Positions 18,275-26,869 of a stretch of 64,000 nt of DNA are shown here, piece after piece. How positions within the stretch are numbered: the stretch's first letter is position 1; each line of letters begins with the position of its first letter. Origin of the DNA: Rhizorhabdus wittichii RW1 (GTDB lineage: Bacteria > Pseudomonadota > Alphaproteobacteria > Sphingomonadales > Sphingomonadaceae); contig CP000699.1 of NCBI GenBank assembly GCA_000016765.1, forward strand, positions 4,219,501 through 4,283,500, in the 5' to 3' direction. The notes below the pieces were generated by a model. That model saw only the letters and a list, made by a program, of their open reading frames with translations. It made no database searches and was not told the DNA's origin. The position numbers and the translations under genes were made by a program.

Positions 18275-18373
18275 GTCATCCCGGCGAAAAGCCGGGATCT
18301 CACTGCCTTGCGACCTGCTTCCGTCTCGAAGCCTGGAAGGTGAAGGGAGATTCCAGCTTTCGCTGGAATGACG
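18275..18373. repeat. Inverted pair of REP-like palindromes
   Basis: Arm 1 (18275-18301) is GTCATCCCGGCGAAAAGCCG plus GGATCTC; arm 2 (18345-18373) is the opposite orientation, GGGAGATTCCAGCTTTCGCT plus GGAATGACG. Same family as 8057-8136. It lies between the divergent peptide-binding lipoprotein and DUF885 genes, so it may overlap their promoters. Confidence 0.8.
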
Positions 18374-18437
18374 ACGGAGAGGCGGTCGGCACATTCCCGT
18401 GCTGGCATGGCGATCGGGGATTTGCCACAATCCCGCC

Positions 18438-20180
18438 ATGCACAAGCTCATGATCATCGCCGCTGCGGTGTCGCTCGTAACCGCTCCCGCCTTCGCCAAT
18501 CCCGCCGACGACCGCTTCGACGCGCTGAGCGCGAAGGAGTGGGCCTGGCGGCAGCAGAGTTTCCAGAGCGAGGAGTCGAACAAGGGCGGCATCCCCAGGC
18601 ACTTGCCCGACGAGAGCCTCGCGACCCAGCAGGCGCGGCTCGCCACCTGGACCGACACGCTGAAGCAGCTCGACGCGATCCGTCCCGCCGATCTGTCGCC
18701 CGGCAAGCAGGAGGATTACGGGGTCTACCGCGCGCAGATCGAGACGCTGCTCGACGCGCAGCGCTTCCGCGATTTCGAGAAGCCGCTGAACTCGGACAGC
18801 AGTTTCTGGGCCGACCTCGGCTATTATGCGCGCCAGCCGATCCGCACCGAGGCGGATGCGCGGGCGATGCTGTCGATGATGGCCGACATCCCGCGCTATT
18901 TCGGCCAGAACACCGCCAATATGCGCGCCGGCCTGAAGCGCGGCTTCACCCCGCCCAGGGTGACCATGAAGGACCGCGACCAGTCGATCGCGCTGGTCGC
19001 CGAAGCAAAGTCGCCGCGCGACACCTTGTGGTTCGAACCGTTCGCGAAGCTCCCCGCCGCGATCCCGGCGGCGCGGCAGGAGGCGTTGCGCGGCGAGGCG
19101 GAGGCGCTGATCCGCGAGCGGATCATCCCCGCCTATGCCGGCCTGCTCGCCTTCATGCGCAAGGATTATCTGCCGCACCTGCGCGAGGGGCTGGCGGCCG
19201 AGGGCTGGCCCGACGGCAAGGCCTATTACCGCGCGCAGATCCGCGCCTACACCACGCTCGATCTGCCGCCCGAGGAGATCCACCGCATTGGCCTGGCCGA
19301 GGTCGCGAAGATCCGCGCGCAGATGGACGCGATCATGAAGGAGGTGAAGTTCCAGGGCGACTTCCCGGCCTTCCTCCACTTCCTGCGCACCGATCCGCAA
19401 TTCTACGTCAGGACGCCGCAGGCGCTGCTCGATCGCGCCGCCTGGACCGCCAAGCGCTTCGACGGCGTGGCGGCGCGCTGGTTCGGGCGGATGCCGCGCG
19501 GACGCTTCGGGATCGTGCCGGTGCCGGCCGACATCGCGCCCTATTATACCGCCGGGCGCGGCGGGCAGGACCGCTATCTGCTCAACACCTACGACCTGCC
19601 GTCGCGCCCGCTGTTCCAGCTCACCGCGCTGACCCTCCACGAATCGGCGCCGGGGCACAGCTGGCAGACGTCGATGGCGGCGGAGAACGAGGACCGGCCC
19701 GACTGGCGGCGCTACACCTATGTCTCGGCCTATGGCGAGGGCTGGGCGCTCTATTGCGAGAAGCTGGGCGTCGAGATGGGGCTGTACGACACGCCCTATG
19801 AGCGCTTCGGCATGCTGAGCTACCAGATGTGGCGCGCGGCGCGGCTGGTGATCGACACCGGCATCCACGCCAAGGGCTGGACCCGCGAGCAGGGGATCGC
19901 CTTCCTCAGGGACAACAGCGCGCTCAGCGAGCATGAGATCACCACCGAGGTCGACCGCTATATCGGCTGGCCGGGGCAAGCGCTGTCCTATTATCTCGGC
20001 CAGCTCCAGATCGAGAAGGAGCGCGCCCGCGCCGAGGCCGCGCTGGGCGAGCGGTTCGACATCCGCGCCTTCCACGACATGGTGCTGTCGCTGGGATCGG
20101 TGCCGCTGCCGGTCCTCACCACGCGCACCGACCGCTTCATCGCCGAGGGCGGCAAGGGCCCCTGGCCGTTGCCCAATTGA
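18438..20180 (+). CDS. Secreted DUF885 family protein (putative metallopeptidase)
   Basis: 580 residues from ATG 18438, which begins a clear signal peptide ([20 protein letters not shown]). The DUF885 hallmark [11 protein letters not shown] (about residue 400) resembles an HExxxGH metal site, followed by [14 protein letters not shown]. The C-terminal part has [18 protein letters not shown] and the conserved [14 protein letters not shown]. The family is generally regarded as periplasmic peptidases; activity here is inferred. In-frame codons upstream of 18438 are inside the REP element and are not used. Confidence 0.92.
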   Translation: MHKLMIIAAAVSLVTAPAFANPADDRFDALSAKEWAWRQQSFQSEESNKGGIPRHLPDESLATQQARLATWTDTLKQLDAIRPADLSPGKQEDYGVYRAQIETLLDAQRFRDFEKPLNSDSSFWADLGYYARQPIRTEADARAMLSMMADIPRYFGQNTANMRAGLKRGFTPPRVTMKDRDQSIALVAEAKSPRDTLWFEPFAKLPAAIPAARQEALRGEAEALIRERIIPAYAGLLAFMRKDYLPHLREGLAAEGWPDGKAYYRAQIRAYTTLDLPPEEIHRIGLAEVAKIRAQMDAIMKEVKFQGDFPAFLHFLRTDPQFYVRTPQALLDRAAWTAKRFDGVAARWFGRMPRGRFGIVPVPADIAPYYTAGRGGQDRYLLNTYDLPSRPLFQLTALTLHESAPGHSWQTSMAAENEDRPDWRRYTYVSAYGEGWALYCEKLGVEMGLYDTPYERFGMLSYQMWRAARLVIDTGIHAKGWTREQGIAFLRDNSALSEHEITTEVDRYIGWPGQALSYYLGQLQIEKERARAEAALGERFDIRAFHDMVLSLGSVPLPVLTTRTDRFIAEGGKGPWPLPN

Positions 20181-20286
20181 GCGCGCGGGACGGGACGGCC
20201 GAAAAATCCGTCGAAATCCGCGAAGGTCGGCTGCCGTTCAGAAGGATCGTGGTAGCGGGGCCCCGGTTTTCTGAGCGGAGGAAAGA

Positions 20287-21204
20287 TTGAAGCGCATCAT
20301 CTGGGCGACGGTGGTCCTGTCGGCGGGCAGCCCGGCGGCGGCGGCGCCCCTTCCCGATCCGGTGCGGGCGATGATCGAGACGGCGCTCGCCACCGACGAG
20401 CCGCAGACCATCGCCGCGGTGATCGCCGTCGCGAAGCGCGCCAACCCCGACAGCGTCGCCGAGATCGAGGCGATGACCGCCGACCATGAGCGCGACCTGG
20501 CCGCCAGGGCCCGGGCGAAGGCGGATGCCGATCGCGAGCGGCTCGCCTCGGCCGGGGTCTTCTCTTTGTGGACCGGGCAGGTCGAGCTCGGCGGAAGCTG
20601 GTCGACCGGCAATTCGCGGACGCTGGGCCTTTATGGCGGGGCGAAGCTGAAGCGGTCCGGCCTCGACTGGCAGCACGACCTGTCGCTGCGGGTCGACTAT
20701 CAGGAGACCGATGGGCAGACCACCACCGAGCGCGCCGTCGCCGCCTGGCAGCCGCGCTACAAGATCAGCCCGAGCTATTATGCCTATGGCCTGACCCAAT
20801 ATGAGCATGATCGCTTCCTCGGCTATCAGCATCGTCTAACCGCCGGCGCCGGCCTGGGCGTGGTGGCGGTGAACAATCCCAGGCTGCGGCTCGAATTCGA
20901 TGCCGGCCCCGCCGTCCGCTATACGAGCTTCTATGACGGCGCGCCCGACGAGCAGCGACTGGCAGGGCGCGGCGGCCTCAACATGAAATGGACGCCCTGG
21001 CCGCGCCTCACGCTGGCGCAGGAGCTGGCCGTCTATGTCGAGAAGGAGAACACCACGGCGGCCTCGACCACCTCGGTCGAGACGCTGCTGTTCGGGCCGC
21101 TCAAGGGGCGGCTGTCCTACGCCGTCCAGTACGAGCGCGACGCGCCGCCGGACCAGAAGCGGACCGACACCGTGTCGCGCGCCTCGCTGGTCTACAGCTT
21201 CTGA
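20287..21204 (+). CDS. DUF481 outer-membrane beta-barrel protein
   Basis: 305 residues starting at TTG 20287 behind a strong GGAGGAAA. An N-terminal signal (ATVVLSAGSPAAAA) is followed by a short alpha-helical region and a DUF481 barrel from about residue 95: WTGQVELGGSWSTGNS, LRVDYQETDGQTTTER, YAYGLTQYEHDRFLGYQHR, with C-terminal aromatic LVYSF typical of Bam substrates. The function of DUF481 proteins is unknown. Convergent with the MFS gene, 1 bp between stops. Confidence 0.9.
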   Translation: MKRIIWATVVLSAGSPAAAAPLPDPVRAMIETALATDEPQTIAAVIAVAKRANPDSVAEIEAMTADHERDLAARARAKADADRERLASAGVFSLWTGQVELGGSWSTGNSRTLGLYGGAKLKRSGLDWQHDLSLRVDYQETDGQTTTERAVAAWQPRYKISPSYYAYGLTQYEHDRFLGYQHRLTAGAGLGVVAVNNPRLRLEFDAGPAVRYTSFYDGAPDEQRLAGRGGLNMKWTPWPRLTLAQELAVYVEKENTTAASTTSVETLLFGPLKGRLSYAVQYERDAPPDQKRTDTVSRASLVYSF

Positions 21205-21205
21205 T

Positions 21206-22423
21206 TCAGCCCTGGTGCCAGTCGCGCGGCAGGCGCCAGGCGGCGAGCAGCAGGAACAGGGTGGCGAGGACGTAGAAGCCGGTGCCCGACAGGATCGCGT
21301 AGCGCAGCGCCTCCTCGCCGTACTGCGCCTTGAGGTGATCGGAGATCCAGCCGATCGCCGGGGTGCCGATGCCGATCCCGATCAGGTTGTTGACGAACAG
21401 GAAGATCGCCGAGGCGGTCGAGCGCATCGACGCCGGGACCACCGCCTGCACCGCCGCGATGACCGGGCCGAGCCAGACGAGGCCTAGCGCGGTCGGCACC
21501 AGCAGCAGCGCGAGGCTGAGCAACAGTGATTGGGCCGAGATGCCGAGCGCGTAGAAGGGGAGGGTGCCGACGAAGGCGAGCGCGGGCACGAGCGCATAAT
21601 AGGCCTTCGACCGGCTGGCGAGCCGGTCCGACAGCGCGCCGCCCATCCAGATGCCGGCGAGCCCCGCGACCAGCAGGATCGCGCCATAGCCCAATGAGGC
21701 TTCGAGCAGGCTGATCCCGAAGCTGCGCACGAAGAAGCTCGGCAGCCAGAAGAACAGGCCATAGCCCATCATCGACGAACAGGCCGCGCCGACGCTGAGC
21801 AGCCAGAAGCTCGGCTTGGTCAGCAGCGTGGCGATGACGGTGCGGAGGCCGACCGCCGTCGCGCCCGCGGCCGGGCGGTCGCCGCGCGGGTCGCGGACGA
21901 CGCGGCGGAACAGCGGGGCGAGCAGCAGCCCGGCCGCGCCGACGATGAAGAAGGCCGATCGCCAGTCGATCAGCGTCGCGATCACCCCGCCGAAGACGAT
22001 GCCGGTGGCGCTGCCGATCGGGATGCCGAACGAATAGAGCGCCAGCGCGCGGGCGCGCCGCTCGGGCGGGAAGAGGTCGGCGATCAGCGTATAGGCGGGG
22101 GCGACGCCGCCCGCCTCGCCGATGCCGACGCCCAATCGCGCGGCGAAGAGCTGCCAGAAATTCTGGGCGAAGCCGCACAGCGCGGTCATCAGGCTCCAGA
22201 TCGCGAGCGCGGCGGTCATGATCCGCGAGCGGTCGCGCCGGTCGGCGAGCATCGCGATCGGGATGCCGAGCCCGGTGTAGAACAGCGCGAAGGCGAGCCC
22301 GCCCATCAGGCCGAGCTGCGCGTCGCTGAGCGACAGGTCGGCCTTGATCGGCACCGCGAGGATGCCGATGATCTGCCGGTCGATGAAGTTGAGCGTATAG
22401 GCGAGCAGCAGCATCGCCATCAT
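21206..22423 (-). CDS. MFS transporter (spinster/phthalate-type)
   Basis: Inner-membrane secondary transporter with 12 predicted helices. Family text: LAYTLNFIDRQIIGILAVPIKADL, the loop-2 motif GIPIAMLADRRDRSRIM, RLGVGIGEAGGVAPAYTLIADLFPP. 405 residues from ATG 22423, which has no clear Shine-Dalgarno. The frame remains open upstream to a CTG at 22483 overlapping the TonB-receptor stop as CTGA with GAGG 7 nt before it; that start would add a 20-residue Gly/Ala/Ser tail. Third gene of a hydrolase-receptor-MFS operon, so it probably moves the imported compound or its product. Confidence 0.93.
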   Translation of the reverse strand: MMAMLLLAYTLNFIDRQIIGILAVPIKADLSLSDAQLGLMGGLAFALFYTGLGIPIAMLADRRDRSRIMTAALAIWSLMTALCGFAQNFWQLFAARLGVGIGEAGGVAPAYTLIADLFPPERRARALALYSFGIPIGSATGIVFGGVIATLIDWRSAFFIVGAAGLLLAPLFRRVVRDPRGDRPAAGATAVGLRTVIATLLTKPSFWLLSVGAACSSMMGYGLFFWLPSFFVRSFGISLLEASLGYGAILLVAGLAGIWMGGALSDRLASRSKAYYALVPALAFVGTLPFYALGISAQSLLLSLALLLVPTALGLVWLGPVIAAVQAVVPASMRSTASAIFLFVNNLIGIGIGTPAIGWISDHLKAQYGEEALRYAILSGTGFYVLATLFLLLAAWRLPRDWHQG

Positions 22424-22479
22424 CAGGGTGGGCGAGGCGGCCCTGGCCGCCCCGCCCCCCGATGCCGTCGCGGTGCCGC

Positions 22480-24711
22480 TCAGAAACGCACCTCGCCGGT
22501 GACGGTGAAGGTGCGCGGCGGGCCGTAGAAGCCGATCACCGAATTGCCGGTCAGCGCGCCCGGGAAATTATAGCCGCCGACGCGATACTTGCGGTCGAAC
22601 AGGTTGCGGCCATGGCCGGAGAGCGAGAAGCGCTTGTCGGGCGAGGTCCAGACGATCGACAGGTCGACCAGCTCATAGGCCTTCTGGTCGAGCACCGGGT
22701 TCGGCACCTCGAACAGCGAATAGCCGCTGCGGAAGGAGAGCGCCGGGGTGATCGTGACGCGGCCGAGCCCGTCGAAATCATGGCCCAGCGTCGCCGAGAC
22801 GTTGGCGGTGTATTTCGGCGTGTTCTGGAACACCCGCTCGTCGGCGAAGTCGCGGACCTTGAGGGTCAGCGGATCGAGGGTCAGGAACTCCTTGAACTTG
22901 GCGTTGGTGTAGCCGACCGACGCCTGCACCTGGAAATCGCGGTCGGGCACGGCGCGCAGCTCGAGCTCCCAGCCGTAGATGCGCGACTTGCCGACATTGT
23001 CGACCGACGAGACGACCGTGGTGCCCGACAGGAACTGGGTCGTGACCTGCTGGTCCTTATAGTCGGAATAGAAGCCCGCGACGTTGACGAACAGGGTGCG
23101 GTTCAGGAAGGCGCCCTTCATGCCGGCCTCATAGGCGGTGACGGTCTCGGGCTTGTAGCCGTCGACGGTGCCCGGCGTGAAGATGGCGTCGCCGCGCGGA
23201 TCGAAGCCGCCCGACTTGTAGCCGCGCGACCAGGACGCATAGAGGTTGACGTCCTCGACCGGCTTGTAGCTGAGCGACAGGCGCGGCGTGAACTTCTTGT
23301 CGGTGCGGCTGTTGGTGTAGTCGGTGCGGATGCGGAACGGCACCGCCGTCGGCCGGCCGAACAGCGGCGAGCGCAGGCCGAGATAGTCGGCGCGGAACAC
23401 GGTGCCCTCGCGCTTGTCGCTGGTGTAGCGGCCGCCGACCGAGACCGAGAACTGGTCGCTGAGCTTGACCGAGACGTCGGCGAAGGCGGCATAGGACTTG
23501 GTGTCGACGTCGCCCGAGGTCAGCGTCGTCAGGTTGGCGTTGCCGATCACCGTGTCGAACGCGCCCGAGGCCGAGCCGTTGAGATAATAGAGGCCGAACA
23601 CGCCCTGCACCCGGTCGCTTTGCAGCAGCGCCTGGAATTCCTGGGTGAACTGGTGGTCCTTGTAGAAGGACGGGATGTCGAGCACCGGGCCCGGCGTGCC
23701 GTCGAAATCGATCACCGTGTCGGTATGGCCCTTGCGATAGGCGGTGATCGACTTGAGGGTCAGCAGGTCCGACGCCTCATATTCGATCGTGCCCGAGACG
23801 CCCTTGGTCACGACCTTGTTGTCGTCGCCGACGCCCGCGCGGGTGTCGTAGACGTCGCCGATCGGGTTGAAATCGGGCAGCCCGCCATTGGGCAGCAGGC
23901 GATAGCCGTGGCGCGGGTTCGAATTGTCGCGGGTCTCGTCGGCGGCGAGGCGGACCGAGAGCTGGTCGGTCGGCGTCCATTCGGCCGAGACGCGGCCGGC
24001 GAGCACGTCCTTGTTGTAATGCTCGGCGCCGGTGAACAGGTTCTTGCCGAAGCCGTCGCGCTTGTAATAGGCGACCGCGCCGCCGATCGAGAAGGTGTCG
24101 GTGAGCGGCACCGTCACCGACGCGACGATCTCGCGCTGGTTGTAGCTGCCATAGGAGGCGCGGACCTTCGCCTCGAAATCATGGCCGAGGCGGCGGGTGA
24201 CATACTTGATCGCGCCGCCGATCGTGTTGCGGCCGTAGAGCGTGCCCTGCGGCCCGCGCAGCACCTCGACCCGGTCGATGTCGAAGATGTCGAGCACCGC
24301 GCCCTGCGGGCGGGCGATGTAGACGTCGTCGACATAGAGGCCGACGCCGGGCTCGAAGCCCCACACCGGGTCCTGCTGGCCGATGCCGCGGATGAAGGCG
24401 ATCAGCGTGCTGTTCGATCCGCGCGCGACCTGCAGGGTCATGTTCGGGGTCTTGTCCTGCAGCGTGGTGATGTCGATCGCGCCGGTGCGCGACAGCGCCT
24501 CGCCGCTGATCGCCGACACCGAGATCGGCACGTCGATCAGGCTTTCCTCGCGGCGCCGGGCGGTGACGACGATCTCGCCCATGTCGCCGGCGTCGGCCGC
24601 CTCGGCGGCGGCGGTCTCCGTGGCCTGGGCGAAGCCGGCCTGCGGCAGCGCGACGGTGGTGAGGGCGGTTGCGGCGGCGAGGAGCCGCAGGGCCTTGGTC
24701 CTCTGGATCAT
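22480..24711 (-). CDS. TonB-dependent outer-membrane receptor
   Basis: Energised outer-membrane importer. Signal peptide (LLAAATALTTVALPQAGFAQA), TonB box region GEIVVTARRREESLIDVPISV, plug domain with FIRGIGQQDPVWGFEPGVGLYVDDVY and VEVLRGPQGTLYGRNTIGGAI, then a 22-strand barrel ending GEVRF. ATG 24711 has AGGGAG upstream and is preferred over ATG 24729, which overlaps the hydrolase stop as ATGA. About 743 residues. The plug is of the sphingomonad type common in uptake of aromatic or plant compounds, not clearly a siderophore receptor; the substrate is unknown. Confidence 0.95.
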   Translation of the reverse strand: MIQRTKALRLLAAATALTTVALPQAGFAQATETAAAEAADAGDMGEIVVTARRREESLIDVPISVSAISGEALSRTGAIDITTLQDKTPNMTLQVARGSNSTLIAFIRGIGQQDPVWGFEPGVGLYVDDVYIARPQGAVLDIFDIDRVEVLRGPQGTLYGRNTIGGAIKYVTRRLGHDFEAKVRASYGSYNQREIVASVTVPLTDTFSIGGAVAYYKRDGFGKNLFTGAEHYNKDVLAGRVSAEWTPTDQLSVRLAADETRDNSNPRHGYRLLPNGGLPDFNPIGDVYDTRAGVGDDNKVVTKGVSGTIEYEASDLLTLKSITAYRKGHTDTVIDFDGTPGPVLDIPSFYKDHQFTQEFQALLQSDRVQGVFGLYYLNGSASGAFDTVIGNANLTTLTSGDVDTKSYAAFADVSVKLSDQFSVSVGGRYTSDKREGTVFRADYLGLRSPLFGRPTAVPFRIRTDYTNSRTDKKFTPRLSLSYKPVEDVNLYASWSRGYKSGGFDPRGDAIFTPGTVDGYKPETVTAYEAGMKGAFLNRTLFVNVAGFYSDYKDQQVTTQFLSGTTVVSSVDNVGKSRIYGWELELRAVPDRDFQVQASVGYTNAKFKEFLTLDPLTLKVRDFADERVFQNTPKYTANVSATLGHDFDGLGRVTITPALSFRSGYSLFEVPNPVLDQKAYELVDLSIVWTSPDKRFSLSGHGRNLFDRKYRVGGYNFPGALTGNSVIGFYGPPRTFTVTGEVRF

Positions 24712-24725
24712 GATGGTCTCCCTGT

Positions 24726-25640
24726 TCATTTGCTGTCGTTCAGAAAAGCGCGGACGTCGGCGATGCTGGCGGCGCTGGCCTCCTCCTGCGGGGCGTGGCC
24801 GACATCGTCGTAGATGATGAGCTTCGATCCCTTGATCGCGGCGGCGAGCTGATCGGCCTGGGCGACCGGGATCACCTTGTCGGCGCGGCCCCAGAGGATC
24901 AGCGTCGGCGCCGTGATCCGGCCGAGCGGGCCCTGCGGGTCAGGCAGGGTGAACTGTTCGAGGTGCGCGACCAGCGCCGGGCCGTTGCGGGCGATCATGG
25001 TCCGCATCAGCGCCAGCCGGTCGGGGGTCAGCCGCTCGGGATGGGCGAAGATCGTCCCGGCCGAGAAGGCGACCGCCGCCGGCTTGGGATCGAGCAGATA
25101 GCCGCGCATCATGTCAGGCACGGGCACCGGCTTCTCGGTGACGCCGTTGATCGAATAGGCGGCGCTGTCGACCAGGATCAGGCGATCGACCCGGCGCGGA
25201 TGGGCGACAGCGAAGTTCCAGGCGACGAGCCCGCCGAAGCTGTTGCCGACGATCGTCGCATGGGCGACGCCGAGCCGGTCGAGCAGCTTGCCGAGCTGCC
25301 GCACCCGCGCCGCCGTGCCGTACCGGCCGCGTGGGTCGGGGGTGCTCAGTCCATGGCCGGCAAGGTCGAAGCGGATCACGCGATGGTCGCGGGCGAGGTC
25401 GGCGGCCCAGCCGTCCCAGCTTTCCAGGCTGAAGGTGAAGCCGTGGATCAGGACGATCGGCGGCGCGCTGCGCGGGCCTTCCTCGCGCACCCGGAAGCGG
25501 ATGCCCTCGACCGTGACGAAACGGTCCGCCGCCGCGGGGGATCGGGACGCGGCGGCGGGGGCCTCGACCGATGCCATCGCGGGGAAGGCGGGCATCGTCG
25601 CGGCAAGCAGCAGGGTCGATATCAGGCGATGGCGAACCAT
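24726..25640 (-). CDS. Secreted alpha/beta hydrolase
   Basis: 304 residues from ATG 25640 with a signal peptide (LISTLLLAATMPAFPAMA), so periplasmic or exported. Alpha/beta-hydrolase core: oxyanion motif LIHGFTFSLESW, nucleophile elbow GNSFGG, acid in ILWGRADKVIP, histidine in DVGHAPQEE. Likely cleaves an ester, amide or C-C bond in the substrate handled by the neighbouring receptor and MFS carrier (inference). A TTG 18 nt upstream is a weaker alternative start. The stop overlaps the first possible start of the receptor gene. Confidence 0.9.
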   Translation of the reverse strand: MVRHRLISTLLLAATMPAFPAMASVEAPAAASRSPAAADRFVTVEGIRFRVREEGPRSAPPIVLIHGFTFSLESWDGWAADLARDHRVIRFDLAGHGLSTPDPRGRYGTAARVRQLGKLLDRLGVAHATIVGNSFGGLVAWNFAVAHPRRVDRLILVDSAAYSINGVTEKPVPVPDMMRGYLLDPKPAAVAFSAGTIFAHPERLTPDRLALMRTMIARNGPALVAHLEQFTLPDPQGPLGRITAPTLILWGRADKVIPVAQADQLAAAIKGSKLIIYDDVGHAPQEEASAASIADVRAFLNDSK

Positions 25641-25662
25641 CAGGCGTTCCGCTCCCAATCGT

Positions 25663-25680
25663 GCCGCGCTCCGGCGCGGC
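25663..25680. other. 7-bp GC hairpin in front of the hydrolase operon
   Basis: GCCGCGC-TCCG-GCGCGGC, a perfect 7-bp stem in the 100-bp gap between the AraC regulator stop and the hydrolase start. No U-run follows in either direction; it could be leader RNA structure or a weak terminator for the regulator transcript. Confidence 0.4.
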
Positions 25681-25758
25681 TTCCGTCAGTCTCAAGGATA
25701 GGGAGGCGGCTTTCGCTGTCGATGACGGTTCGGATCAGATTCGGTGGGACAAATTCGC

Positions 25759-26799
25759 TCAGTCGGTGCTGCGGCGATAGTCCCCCGGCGCGACGCCGTT
25801 CCACTGGCGGAAGGCGCGCGCGAAGCTGCGTCCGTCCGAGAAGCCGAGGGTTTCGGCGATGTCGGCGATGCTGCCGCCGTCCTCCAGCGCCGCCCGCGCG
25901 ATGCTGTTCAGATAGCGCGCGCGCAGGTCGCGGAAGGCGAGCCCGGCCTCGGCGAGCCGGCGGCGGAGCGAGGCGACGCTCATCCCCAGCGCCGACGCGA
26001 CCTCGGCCTGGTCGAGCCGCCCGCGCGCGAGCTCGCGCTCGACCCGGCCGATGACGTCGGGCGCGTCCGCCGCGACCGGCCCGATCCGGTCGAGCATGTC
26101 GGCGACCCCGCCATAGATGGTGCGCGCCGACAGCACCGGGCTCTGCGCCGGGGCGACGCCGACGCCTTCGAGCGCCGCGTCATAGTCGAGCCCGAACAGG
26201 CCGGCCGAGGCCTTCACCGGCACGCCGAGGAAGGCGAGGTGGCTGCGGCCGGCGGCGGGGCCGCGGGTGCGGACCGAACGGAGCGGGATCGGCCCGGCGC
26301 CCGGCGCGAGCGATAGCAGCAGGACATGGACGTAGACGAGCAGGCATTCGAGCGAGAGGATGACGAAGGCGTCGTCCGGGTCGAACGCATAGGGGAAGTC
26401 GGCGTCGTCGATCGCGTAGCTGATCAACGGCCCGCGCCGCTGGACCTGGTTGTAGCGATGGCCGTGGATGATGTTGTAGCTGTTGGCCAGCACCTCCATC
26501 ACCTCCGCCATCGTCGTGCAGCCGCGCAGCCGGGCCTGGACCAGCTCGGACGTGCCGACCATCAGCGGCCGCAGCGAGACATGGCAGCTCTCGTCGCCGC
26601 CGAGCAGCGCCATCTGCTCGCAGATGCGGAAATAGTCGGACAGGCGCAGCGCGCCGTTTCCCGGCCCCGCGAACAGGTCGGTCGGGAGGCCCGCGCGCCG
26701 CAGGACATGCGCCGGGGCGAGTCCGGCCGCTTCCATGACGCCGAGCAGGGGGCGGACCGCGTCGACGGTCAGCGATGGAAAGGGAGCGGGGGGACTCAC
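25759..26799 (-). CDS. AraC family transcriptional regulator
   Basis: Regulator with an N-terminal arabinose-binding-type domain of AraC regulators (about residues 5-190; VRPLLGVMEAAGLAPAHVLRRAGL) and a C-terminal HTH_18 domain (ASALGMSVASLRRRLAEAGLAFRDLR, then SIADIAETLGFSDGRSFARAFRQWNG). GTG 26799 gives 346 residues and matches the family start; the frame extends to a TTG at 26835. It lies directly upstream of, and on the same strand as, the hydrolase-receptor-MFS operon, so it is the obvious candidate regulator. Confidence 0.9.
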   Translation of the reverse strand: MSPPAPFPSLTVDAVRPLLGVMEAAGLAPAHVLRRAGLPTDLFAGPGNGALRLSDYFRICEQMALLGGDESCHVSLRPLMVGTSELVQARLRGCTTMAEVMEVLANSYNIIHGHRYNQVQRRGPLISYAIDDADFPYAFDPDDAFVILSLECLLVYVHVLLLSLAPGAGPIPLRSVRTRGPAAGRSHLAFLGVPVKASAGLFGLDYDAALEGVGVAPAQSPVLSARTIYGGVADMLDRIGPVAADAPDVIGRVERELARGRLDQAEVASALGMSVASLRRRLAEAGLAFRDLRARYLNSIARAALEDGGSIADIAETLGFSDGRSFARAFRQWNGVAPGDYRRSTD

Positions 26800-26869
26800 G
26801 GACGCGACTCTGTCGCCGCGACGGCCGGCAATCAAGGTCGCGTATCTACGGGGGAAGGGGAGGCCGCCG

